Shown here piece by piece: positions 6,526 through 12,704 of a stretch of 19,236 nucleotides of DNA (the stretch's first letter is position 1; every line of letters starts with the position of its first letter). The translations under genes and the position numbers were made by a program. The stretch is from JAUWKC01 sp035529895 (lineage in GTDB: Bacteria > Planctomycetota > Phycisphaerae > Sedimentisphaerales > Anaerobacaceae). The stretch is from positions 1 through 19,236 of the forward strand of contig DATKVV010000018.1 of assembly GCA_035529895.1 (NCBI GenBank), given 5' to 3'. The notes beneath the pieces are model-generated. The model searched no databases and was not told the origin of the DNA. It worked only from the letters and a program-made list of their open reading frames with translations.

Positions 6526-7335
6526 ATGGAGACAATTGGCTTTGTTGGCAGCGGGAATATGGCAGAGGCCCTTATAAAGGGGATAATAACGGCAAAGGTT
6601 TGCACGCCTGAAAATATTCTCATAAGTGATGTCCGGGCGGAAAGGCTGCAACTTCTGGCTAAAGAGTACGGCGTCCAGAAAGCTGAAAGCAACGCAGCCC
6701 TGGCCGGGAAGGTCAACATACTCGTCCTGAGCGTCAAGCCCCAGAATATGGGCGATGCGCTTGAAAGCATAAAAGAGGCTTTCAAAGCCGATACACTGGT
6801 TATATCAATCGCAGCGGGCGTAAAGGTCGCCAAAATTGCTGCCGCCCTGGGGGACGCGGCAATAGTGCGTGTGATGCCCAATACGCCCGCTCTGATAGGC
6901 GAAGGGGCCAGCGCGCTGTTTGCCAACGATAAGGCAAAGCCTGTGCTGGCGAAGGCCGAGAGGATTTTCGCTGCGGTCGGCAGGGCGGTTGTTGTTGACG
7001 ATGAGGGTTTGATTGACGCGGTTACGGCGGTGAGCGGCAGCGGGCCTGCCTATTATTTTCTCGTGATGGAAGAGATGATAAAGGCGGCGGGAGAGTTGGG
7101 CCTGCCTGAAGCCGTGGCGAAGGAGCTGGTTCTGCAGACGGCCAAAGGTGCAGCCTTGCTGGCGGTCGAAGCTGATAAGAAAGGTGAAAGACCTGCGGAG
7201 CTTCGCCGAAAGGTTACCTCGCCGGGCGGGACGACCGAAGCGGCCCTGAAAGTCTTTACGGACGGTAAACTCGGCCCCACAATAGCCGCCGGTATCAAAC
7301 GGGCACGAGATAGAAGCCGAGAACTGTCAGGTTGA
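6526..7335 (+). CDS. proC: Pyrroline-5-carboxylate reductase
   Basis: This cytoplasmic enzyme catalyses the last step of proline synthesis, NAD(P)H-dependent reduction of 1-pyrroline-5-carboxylate to L-proline. The 269-residue length is normal. The N-terminal Rossmann motif GFVGSGNMA is at 5-13, with conserved blocks VMPNTPA (116-122), AVSGSGPAYYFL (168-179) and VTSPGGTTEAAL (230-241), the last two being the family signature. The start is supported by AAGGAG 7 bp upstream. The gene stands alone and converges with the ferredoxin gene, whose stop is 1 bp away, so no terminator fits between them. No clear promoter was found because the upstream region is occupied by the 26-bp repeats. Confidence 0.96.
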   Translation: METIGFVGSGNMAEALIKGIITAKVCTPENILISDVRAERLQLLAKEYGVQKAESNAALAGKVNILVLSVKPQNMGDALESIKEAFKADTLVISIAAGVKVAKIAAALGDAAIVRVMPNTPALIGEGASALFANDKAKPVLAKAERIFAAVGRAVVVDDEGLIDAVTAVSGSGPAYYFLVMEEMIKAAGELGLPEAVAKELVLQTAKGAALLAVEADKKGERPAELRRKVTSPGGTTEAALKVFTDGKLGPTIAAGIKRARDRSRELSG

Positions 7336-7336
7336 G

Positions 7337-7519
7337 TTACTCGACGATAATCGCTTCGACGGGGCACTCATCGGCGGCCTGCTGCACGGCTTCCTTGTGT
7401 TCCTCGGGCACCTCGTTGACAATTACCTCCGCCATATCCGAGCCCATTTCAAAAACCTCGGGGCAGGTATCTACGCACAGTCCGCATGCGGTGCAGGTAT
7501 CTTCAATTCTGACTTTCAT
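7337..7519 (-). CDS. Small single-cluster [4Fe-4S] ferredoxin
   Basis: This 60-residue cytoplasmic electron carrier has Cys9, Cys12 and Cys15 (CTACGLC) and Cys52 (ECPVEAI), which would ligate one [4Fe-4S] cluster. The layout matches the 60-residue Thermotoga-type ferredoxin. Cys19 sits where that protein has a disulfide cysteine, but the partner (near residue 43) is absent, so Cys19 should be free. The acidic surface is typical. The ATG at 7519 follows an AAGGGG ribosome site. The gene is monocistronic, converges on proC, and has a strong promoter. The redox partner is not evident nearby. Confidence 0.93.
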   Translation of the reverse strand: MKVRIEDTCTACGLCVDTCPEVFEMGSDMAEVIVNEVPEEHKEAVQQAADECPVEAIIVE

Positions 7520-7569
7520 AATAAATCCCCTTCTTTCATTGGTTATCTGCTATCGGCAATCGGCTACTG

Positions 7570-7597
7570 AATTTACAGTTGCGGGGGAAATTGTCAA
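7570..7597 (-). promoter_or_regulatory. Sigma70-type promoter for ferredoxin
   Basis: On the minus strand, a perfect TTGACA (7592-7597), a 16-bp spacer and TAAATT (7570-7575). The 5' leader would be about 45 nt. Confidence 0.65.
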
Positions 7598-7607
7598 ACC
7601 GAAATTT

Positions 7608-7638
7608 TTGTGGAAAGCGCTGTTTTCTTTGCTATACT
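7608..7638 (+). promoter_or_regulatory. Possible promoter for SRP RNA
   Basis: TATACT (7633-7638) has the extended -10 TGC before it. A poor -35 TTGTGG sits 19 bp upstream. The start would fall about 40 nt before the first SRP helix, implying 5' processing or a different promoter. Confidence 0.3.
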
Positions 7639-7683
7639 GCCTGTATAAGAAACCAACTGAAGCATCAATTATTATGCTTTTAC

Positions 7684-7778
7684 GGCCGGGTCCCATGCAG
7701 ACCGAGCCCGCGAACCTGGTCAGGCGGGGAACCGAGCAGCCATAAGCGTGTGTTCTGTTGTGCGTGGCAAACCCGGCC
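7684..7778 (+). ncRNA. ffs: Signal recognition particle RNA, small bacterial (4.5S) type
   Basis: The conserved domain IV is present: CCTGGTCAGG, then a CGG/CCG stem capped by a GGAA tetraloop, then AGCAGCC. This is the Ffh-binding hairpin. The ends pair as GGCCGGGT (7684-7691) with ACCCGGCC (7771-7778), closing a hairpin of about 95 nt. There is no Alu domain, as in E. coli-type SRP RNA. With Ffh it targets nascent inner-membrane and exported proteins to FtsY/SecYEG. Four T residues follow the 3' end. Exact ends are inferred from pairing. Confidence 0.9.
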
Positions 7779-7832
7779 ACTTTTGTGATTTACTATTTAC
7801 GATTGAGTATTCTGTATTGAAATCTCCTCGCG

Positions 7833-8069
7833 ATGGATCGTGATGAGCTGAAAGCACGGACGAAGGCGTTTGCTCATCGCTGCGTCAAATTAGGCCTTGC
7901 CTTGCCCGGGACGCAGCTTGGCGAACATGTTCGAAAGCAGTTGTTCAGGTGTTCGACCTCTGTTGCTTCCAACTATCGAGGAGCCTGCATCGCCCAGTCG
8001 AGGGCCAGTTTTGTTTCAAAACTGAGCATCGTCAGGACGAGGGTTGCAATAATGAATAGTAATTTGTAA
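7833..8069 (+). pseudogene. Truncated four-helix-bundle (23S rRNA-intervening-like) protein
   Basis: The first 67 or so residues match the four-helix-bundle family often annotated as S23/23S rRNA intervening sequence protein. The recognisable blocks are ELKARTKAFAHRCVKL, RKQLFRCSTSVASNYRGAC and AQSRASFVSKLSI. Family members normally continue with a third and fourth helix (an EADET-YWLE-type block) to about 115-125 residues. Here the frame leaves the family after SKLSIV and stops after RTRVAIMNSNL. It is therefore probably a 3'-truncated remnant. No clear ribosome site precedes the ATG. It lies 13 bp upstream of dnaX, whose promoter may lie inside its 3' end. Confidence 0.7.
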
Positions 8070-8082
8070 ATATTAAATTGTT

Positions 8083-9735
8083 ATGGCTTATACGGTACTT
8101 GCGAGAAAATACAGGTCGCAGACGTTCGATGAGGTGGTGGGTCAGGACCCTATAGCCCGGACGCTGAAGAACGCGATAAAGACCGACAGGGTGGCCCATG
8201 CCTATCTTTTCACGGGCACCCGGGGCGTGGGCAAAACCACTATGGCCCGCATCCTGGCCAAGGCTCTCAATTGCCTTTCCGTCGACGCGCCTACGGCTGA
8301 GCCGTGCTGCAAGTGCGGCAGCTGTGTCGCGATAAACGCGGGTGAGGATATCGATGTCATCGAGATTGACGGAGCAACGAATAACGGGGTTGACCAGGTC
8401 CGCGAGCTGCGTCAAAACGCGATTTACCGCCCGGCGCGAGGCAGGTTCAAAATCTATGTCATAGACGAAGTGCACATGCTGAGTACCGGAGCGTTCAACG
8501 CGCTGCTGAAGATACTGGAAGAGCCGCCTTCGCATGTCAAGTTCATCTTCGCCACCACCGAGCCGAACAAGGTCATCGCCACCATTCAGTCGCGATGCCA
8601 GAGGTTTGACTTTAACAACATAAGCGGCAATCTTATCGCCGAGCAGCTTCGATTTATACTGAAAAAGGAAAAGATAGAATACGAGGATGATTTAATTTGG
8701 CCTCTGGCAAAAATGGCGAACGGCTCGATGAGAGACGGCTTGAGCCTGCTGGACCGGCTGATAAGTGCGGGCGCCGAACCGCTGACCGTCAAACTGCTCG
8801 AAGAGTATCTGGGCTGCCCGAACAGTGAGAAGATTTATGGTCTGATTGCCAGAATCGGCGACAGCAACGCCGCCGGGACACTCTCTGCGACCGAGGATTT
8901 AATCACAAGCGGGTTGAGCGAGGTGCAGATTGTCGATGCGCTCATCGACTACATGCGGGATTTGATGGTCATAAAATCCACCGGACCTGACACCGAACTT
9001 TTGATTCTTACCGCCGAACAACGAAAGCGAAGCGGCGAATTGGCGGAGAAATTCGACATCGCCGGGCTTGTCTATAATATAACGGCCCTTGAGAAGCTGC
9101 GCTGGTCGGTCAAGAACACCGACACGCCGAGGGCGCTTCTGGACGCTTTGCTGCTGAGATTCACCTTGAGCGAGCATTTCCTCAACGTTGACCAGCTTCT
9201 TTCGCAATTGCAGACGGGCGGCGCCCAGGCCCCCATAAAAAAAAAGCAAATAACAAGCCATGAAGCAACCGGCGCCGCTGCAGCGGAGGCGCCCAAAGCT
9301 ACAACCTGTACGCAGCCGGAGCTGCCCGCGCTGACTGATTTACAGTCGATCAAAGACAATTGGCAAAGTCTATTGAGAATCATCGGCGAGAAACTCGGTC
9401 CCGGCACGGGCGGCCTGCTGCGCACGGCTGTGCCGAGTCGATTTGAAGACGGCGCTTTGACGGTTGCCTTCCCAGCCTCAGCCGAAATGCAGATGAAGAT
9501 GCTCGAGCGCAACGGCCGGACAGAGCAGATTCAGTCCTTGCTGAGCGACAATTGCGGAAGGCCGATAAGGTTGGAGTTAGAAATGGCCGCCGATGCGTTA
9601 CCTGATAGGGAGCCAGCCCCGGCCCAGGCCAAAACCATCGGCCAGAAGAGAAACGAATTGCTCAACGACCCCGCCGTAAAAACCGTCATTATGGGCCTTG
9701 ACGCAACAATCACAGGTATCGAAGAAGAGCGATAG
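8083..9735 (+). CDS. dnaX: DNA polymerase III gamma/tau subunit
   Basis: This is the clamp-loader ATPase of the replisome. The 550-residue protein opens with the canonical MAYTVLARKYRSQTFDEVVGQ. Walker A GTRGVGKTT is at 45-53, zinc-binding cysteines Cys64 and C75-x2-C78-x2-C81 follow, then Walker B YVIDEVHML (125-133), sensor 1 ATTE (157-160) and an arginine finger in SRC (170-172). The AAA+ lid and collar run to about residue 375. A Lys-run linker then leads to the tau-specific C-terminal part ending MGLDATITGIEEER. A slippery A9G run at codons 386-388 could give a shorter gamma form of 393 residues. There is no Shine-Dalgarno. A weak TTGCAA, 17 bp, TAAATA match at 8044-8072 would give an almost leaderless transcript. 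The usual ybaB/recR neighbours are absent. Confidence 0.96.
   Translation: MAYTVLARKYRSQTFDEVVGQDPIARTLKNAIKTDRVAHAYLFTGTRGVGKTTMARILAKALNCLSVDAPTAEPCCKCGSCVAINAGEDIDVIEIDGATNNGVDQVRELRQNAIYRPARGRFKIYVIDEVHMLSTGAFNALLKILEEPPSHVKFIFATTEPNKVIATIQSRCQRFDFNNISGNLIAEQLRFILKKEKIEYEDDLIWPLAKMANGSMRDGLSLLDRLISAGAEPLTVKLLEEYLGCPNSEKIYGLIARIGDSNAAGTLSATEDLITSGLSEVQIVDALIDYMRDLMVIKSTGPDTELLILTAEQRKRSGELAEKFDIAGLVYNITALEKLRWSVKNTDTPRALLDALLLRFTLSEHFLNVDQLLSQLQTGGAQAPIKKKQITSHEATGAAAAEAPKATTCTQPELPALTDLQSIKDNWQSLLRIIGEKLGPGTGGLLRTAVPSRFEDGALTVAFPASAEMQMKMLERNGRTEQIQSLLSDNCGRPIRLELEMAADALPDREPAPAQAKTIGQKRNELLNDPAVKTVIMGLDATITGIEEER
9237..9263 (+). promoter_or_regulatory. Candidate frameshift/slippage site producing DnaX gamma
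   Basis: Nine A residues (9237-9245) and G9246 lie so that the heptamer A AAA AAG (9240-9246) is in the zero frame, exactly as in the E. coli dnaX frameshift site. A -1 shift gives Ala-Asn-Asn-Lys-Pro and a TGA at 9261-9263, ending the protein at 393 residues just after the ATPase and collar region. The A9 length also matches the transcriptional-slippage type known from Thermus dnaX. A hairpin at 9271-9293 lies 24 nt downstream, further than usual for a stimulator. Confidence 0.6.
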
Positions 9736-9812
9736 CCAAGTCCAGCACGTCTTGGGCCGATGGTGTCAAATGCTCTTGCAGAGGATAGCAAGTGTCAGAA
9801 AGGTGGTATGCC

Positions 9813-10181
9813 ATGGAAGATCAAGAGCTATGGGTAGGTTGGCTCGGACTTCGTGCGAGTATCGGAGTCGTTGTCGAGGATAAGCCAAGTCTAATTGCAC
9901 AATTTCCTTACTGTGTTATAACCTGTATCGATAGTTCAAGGGACATGCAGAAGTTGCGGACTACTCAGCGGATAGTGCAGGATTTCAGCAAGGAATGCCT
10001 TTTTCCTGGCCAAGGCCTGCAAGTGCCGGGAACGGCTGTCCCGGCTCTGGCACGGGATTACAATTTGTTTAACGGTTTTGACAATATATGGTGCTTCTGT
10101 AAGGAGCCTTCCGAGGAACTTGAAACGGTTTGGGGTGAGGAAAAATTCCTTCGCCGGGACTGGGAAAAGTCAGGAGGTTAG
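9813..10181 (+). CDS. Uncharacterised small protein
   Basis: I do not recognise this 122-residue product. The ATG at 9813 is preferred over an in-frame GTG at 9792 because GAAAGGTGG (9798-9806) sits 6 bp before it. The sequence starts MEDQELWVGWLGLRASIGVVVEDKP and has no signal peptide or clear membrane helix. It contains four Cys residues spread without a metal-binding pattern and an aromatic C-terminal stretch (FNGFDNIWCFCKEP). The 3' end contains AGGAGG directly before the stop, which would serve a following gene. That following reading frame (10186) is a degenerate copy of the start of the URO-D gene, so this gene was probably once coupled to an intact URO-D-type gene. Codon use looks ordinary for the window. 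Confidence 0.55.
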   Translation: MEDQELWVGWLGLRASIGVVVEDKPSLIAQFPYCVITCIDSSRDMQKLRTTQRIVQDFSKECLFPGQGLQVPGTAVPALARDYNLFNGFDNIWCFCKEPSEELETVWGEEKFLRRDWEKSGG

Positions 10182-10185
10182 CTTA

Positions 10186-10278
10186 GTGACGCCACGGGAA
10201 CGATATTTGACAGTGTTGGCAGGACTTGAGCCATCCCCAAAGCCTCCGGCTTTGAGGCTGCCACCCGGATATGGATGA
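10186..10278 (+). pseudogene. Fragment of a URO-D-type gene start
   Basis: GTGACGCCACGGGAACGA here parallels ATGACGCCACGGGAGCGA at the true gene start (10892). The deduced V/M-TPRERYLTVLAGLEP parallels MTPRERVLAALGGGMP. Similarity ends where the palindromic repeat begins (10231), and the frame stops at 10278. It keeps an AGGAGG ribosome site at 10172-10177. It may be the relic of an older gene copy or of a duplication. Confidence 0.6.
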
Positions 10279-10386
10279 GCCTTGAGGCTGCCAAGCGGAT
10301 ACGGGGATGAGGTTTGAGGCTGCCACCAGGGTAAGGATGAGCCTTAAGGCTGCCACGCGGAGGGGGATGAGCTTAATGATGGGTGG

Positions 10387-10411
10387 CATCCCCAAGCGCA
10401 GCTTGGGGATG
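10387..10411. repeat. Perfect 11-bp REP-like hairpin
   Basis: Arms CATCCCCAAGC (10387-10397) and GCTTGGGGATG (10401-10411) flank a 3-base loop GCA. The left boundary of the same unit carries CCATCCCCAAAGC (10231-10243), so the unit has inverted ends. Units 2 and 3 carry decayed versions. This is the right terminus of the repeat element. Confidence 0.8.
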
Positions 10412-10891
10412 GTTTTCAAAAGAAGTGTGGAAGAGATGAGGTTATATGCGAATGATGTCTCGAGACCGATATTTGACTTGAGCCATCCCCAAAGCCTTCG
10501 GCTTTGAGGCTGCCACCCGGATAGGGATGAATTTTGAGGCTGCCACCCGAATAAGGATGGGCTTTGAGGCTGCCACGCGGATGCGGGGATGAGGTTTGAG
10601 GCTGCCGCCCGGAGGGGCACGGCCTTAATGATGGGCGGCAGCCGCAAGAGCAGCTTGGAGACGGTTTTCAAAAAAGGATGAAAGAGACGAGGTTATATGC
10701 AAATGACGTCGCGAGACCGATATTTGACTTGAGCCATCCCCAAAGCCTCCGGCTTTGAGGCTGCCACCCGGATGGGGATGGGCTTTGAGGCTGCCACGCG
10801 GGGCGGGGATTGTCTTTGATGGGTGCCAGCCTCAAGCGCAGCTTGGGGATGGTTTCAAAAAAAAGTATGACAAGAAGGAGGTTACACGCAG

Positions 10892-11953
10892 ATGACGCCA
10901 CGGGAGCGAGTATTGGCGGCGCTGGGGGGCGGGATGCCGGACAGGGTGCCGTTTGCGATATGGAACAATAAATTGCCGGGCGAGCCGGTGAACAAGCAGC
11001 TTCTTGAATGGCAGGCGTGTATCATCAATAAATCAACGGTTTACCAAGCCGGCACGCCGGGCATCGAGGTCGAAACGAAGCAACTTCCGGAAGTAGATGG
11101 TCTGGCCCGGCGGAGGAAGATTTTTCATACGTCGGCAGGGGACCTTACCACCGAAGAGCGCATAGTTCCGGGCAGTATATGGCTGGAGAAGATGCCGTTT
11201 TCGGGCCCCGATGATTATGAGCCGCTTGAAGCGTTCATCTGCGGCAGAGTATATACGCCGTGCTACGATAAATTTCTGGCCGATGACAGTATGTACGGCG
11301 GCCAGTCACTTGCCCGGCCGGAAACCATTTACACGCCGATACAGGACCTTATCTGCAGGTATATGGGGGTGGGGGTATTTTGTATCGAATGGGGGGACCG
11401 GCGGGACAGGCTGCTCAAGCTTTGTGAGGTTATCGCCGAGGACAGGCGCAAAAGACTCGAACTTGTCGCGGCCTCACCGGCAAAATTCGTTATCATCGAA
11501 GGCAACGTCATTACCGAGGTCACCGGGCCCGAACGGTTCGAAAACTATCACATCCCATACATCGAAGAAGCCTGTGAGCTATTGCACAAGCACGGCAAAT
11601 GGGCCGGGGCGCACTTTGACGCCAATAACAAGCTGTTGGCGGAGGTGATTGGAAAGACCCCGCTCGACCTGATTGAGTCTTTTACGCCGCCGCCGGACTG
11701 CAACCTGCCGCTGGGCGAGGCGCGTCGATTGTGGCCCGAAAAGACCATCCAGATAAACTTTCCATCCTCGGTGCACCTCAACGGCCCCGAAGCGGTAGAA
11801 AAGGCCGCCGGCGAAATCCTCAAAGAAGCTGCTCCCGGCAGTCGCTTTATTGTCGGCGTGTCCGAAGACATCTCCGAAGGGGGCGTCAAGACGCTGGTTC
11901 CACTGGCCAAGGCCGTTTATGAGCATGGGCGGACGCCGATTAATACAGATTGA
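10892..11953 (+). CDS. Uroporphyrinogen decarboxylase superfamily protein (not HemE)
   Basis: This 353-residue cytoplasmic TIM-barrel protein opens with MTPRERVLAALGGGMPDRVPF, the typical N-terminal motif of URO-D-like and corrinoid methyltransferase proteins. It lacks the RQAGR motif of true HemE, so heme synthesis is unlikely. The metal-binding HxC of MtaA-type methyltransferases is replaced by HFD (His241-Phe-Asp243), a variant I recall from other planctomycete URO-D homologues. The C-terminal GSRFIVGVSEDISEGGVKTLVPLAKAV matches the family barrel end. AAGGAGG supports the start. There is no corrinoid protein nearby, so substrate and reaction are unknown. It may demethylate or decarboxylate a small molecule. 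Confidence 0.85.
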   Translation: MTPRERVLAALGGGMPDRVPFAIWNNKLPGEPVNKQLLEWQACIINKSTVYQAGTPGIEVETKQLPEVDGLARRRKIFHTSAGDLTTEERIVPGSIWLEKMPFSGPDDYEPLEAFICGRVYTPCYDKFLADDSMYGGQSLARPETIYTPIQDLICRYMGVGVFCIEWGDRRDRLLKLCEVIAEDRRKRLELVAASPAKFVIIEGNVITEVTGPERFENYHIPYIEEACELLHKHGKWAGAHFDANNKLLAEVIGKTPLDLIESFTPPPDCNLPLGEARRLWPEKTIQINFPSSVHLNGPEAVEKAAGEILKEAAPGSRFIVGVSEDISEGGVKTLVPLAKAVYEHGRTPINTD

Positions 11954-12056
11954 GCAGCAGGGGCGGCTAAGCTCAAGCGGGAAAAATCTGGTCCGCACCG
12001 CAAACAAGTGACGATTTAGAAGGTAACGTGCTTTTTACAAGAATTTTACTTTTCTC

Positions 12057-12086
12057 TGTCAACCGCGGGGGTACGATAAGTGTCTA
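12057..12086 (+). promoter_or_regulatory. Candidate ECF-type promoter before the sigma gene
   Basis: TGTCAACC (12057-12064), then 15 bp, then GTGTCTATAG starting at 12080. This resembles ECF-sigma promoters with an AAC-containing -35 and a CGTC/TGTC-type -10. The start would be near 12093, about 20 nt before the ATG. It suggests the sigma factor drives its own operon. Confidence 0.45.
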
Positions 12087-12113
12087 TAGAGGGTAGATGG
12101 AGCAAAGGCCTCA

Positions 12114-12704
12114 ATGGAGAACACGGACAAGAGCTTGATAGACGCCCATTGCAGGGGCGAGAGAGAAGCGTTCGGCCAGGTTGTGCGCCGATACGGAGGC
12201 AGTTTGCTGGGATATTTGACAAAAATGAGTGGCAGTCGGGAGCTGGCTGAGGACCTTTTTCAGGAGACGTTTAAGCGAGTGCACGAGAAAGCCCACACAT
12301 TTCGGGGCGGGCGATTGGGGCCGTGGCTGTTTAAGATTGCGACCCGCGTGGCCCTCAACGGCCTGCAGAGGAGGAGGCGCTTGAGGGTAGTATCGCTTGA
12401 CCAGCAACTCGATTGTGCCGAGGGCCGGAACAAAGAGTCGGGCGCCGCTGCTGTGGCGGATAATTCGTGCGAGCCATCGGAAGAGGTGATAAGGGCCGAG
12501 CAGAAAGAGCAGGTAAGGCAGGCCATTGAACTATTGCCTGAAAAGCAGCGGGCGGCACTGGTTCTGGCCTATTACCAGCAGCTAAGTTACCGGGAAGTGG
12601 CGGAGGTTTTGGGTTGTTCGATTGGGACGGTGAAGACGCAGATGTACAGGGCGCTGCGAACGCTGGCTCAGAAGTTGCCTGACGTTTCAGGAGAGACCAA
12701 ATGA
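12114..12704 (+). CDS. ECF-family RNA polymerase sigma factor
   Basis: This 196-residue group IV sigma factor has region 2 at about 10-90 with AEDLFQETFKRVHE (the -10 recognition and core-binding helix) and LGPWLFKIATRVALNGLQRRRR. A Ser/Ala-rich linker follows. Region 4 is at about 137-190 with LPEKQRAALVLAYYQQLSYREVAEVLGCSIGTVKTQMYRALRTL, whose helix-turn-helix reads the -35. There is no region 3 and no C-terminal extension. GGAG at 12099-12102 and AAAGG nearer the ATG offer weak ribosome sites. The last codons overlap the next gene (ATGA), the usual coupling of sigma and anti-sigma. It is probably held inactive by the downstream zinc-finger protein and may autoregulate through the promoter at 12057. 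Confidence 0.93.
   Translation: MENTDKSLIDAHCRGEREAFGQVVRRYGGSLLGYLTKMSGSRELAEDLFQETFKRVHEKAHTFRGGRLGPWLFKIATRVALNGLQRRRRLRVVSLDQQLDCAEGRNKESGAAAVADNSCEPSEEVIRAEQKEQVRQAIELLPEKQRAALVLAYYQQLSYREVAEVLGCSIGTVKTQMYRALRTLAQKLPDVSGETK

Larger units (their letters stand above)
10186..10891 (+). repeat. Three-unit tandem array of gene-start fragments and REP-like palindromes
   Basis: Units begin at 10186, 10452 and 10703 (266, 251 and 189 bp), and the intact gene at 10892 is the fourth start. Each unit opens with a degenerate copy of the URO-D gene start. Units 2 and 3 read M(M/T)SRDRYLT then stop, after GAGGTTATATGC. Next comes CCATCCCC and the hairpin AAAGCC/GGCTTT (10239-10253, 10491-10505, 10742-10756). 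After that come two to four further copies of TTGAGGCTGCCA at roughly 30-bp period, then a right-hand palindrome with GCAGCTTGG and a GGTTTTCAAA-type tail. There is no intact gene in this stretch. Confidence 0.85.

Noticed and set aside
10231..10860. CRISPR-like array
   Set aside because: The roughly 30-bp periodicity comes from a degenerate tandem repeat inside a palindromic element; intervening bases are related to each other, not unique spacers.
10183..10901. Minus-strand frames of 162 and 77 residues with repeated GWQPQS blocks
   Set aside because: They are translations of the palindromic repeat array and have no ribosome site or family match; the apparent protein repeats simply mirror the DNA repeats.
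10892..11953. HemE, the heme-pathway uroporphyrinogen decarboxylase
   Set aside because: The N-terminal RQAGR motif is missing and the active-site region differs; only superfamily membership is supported.
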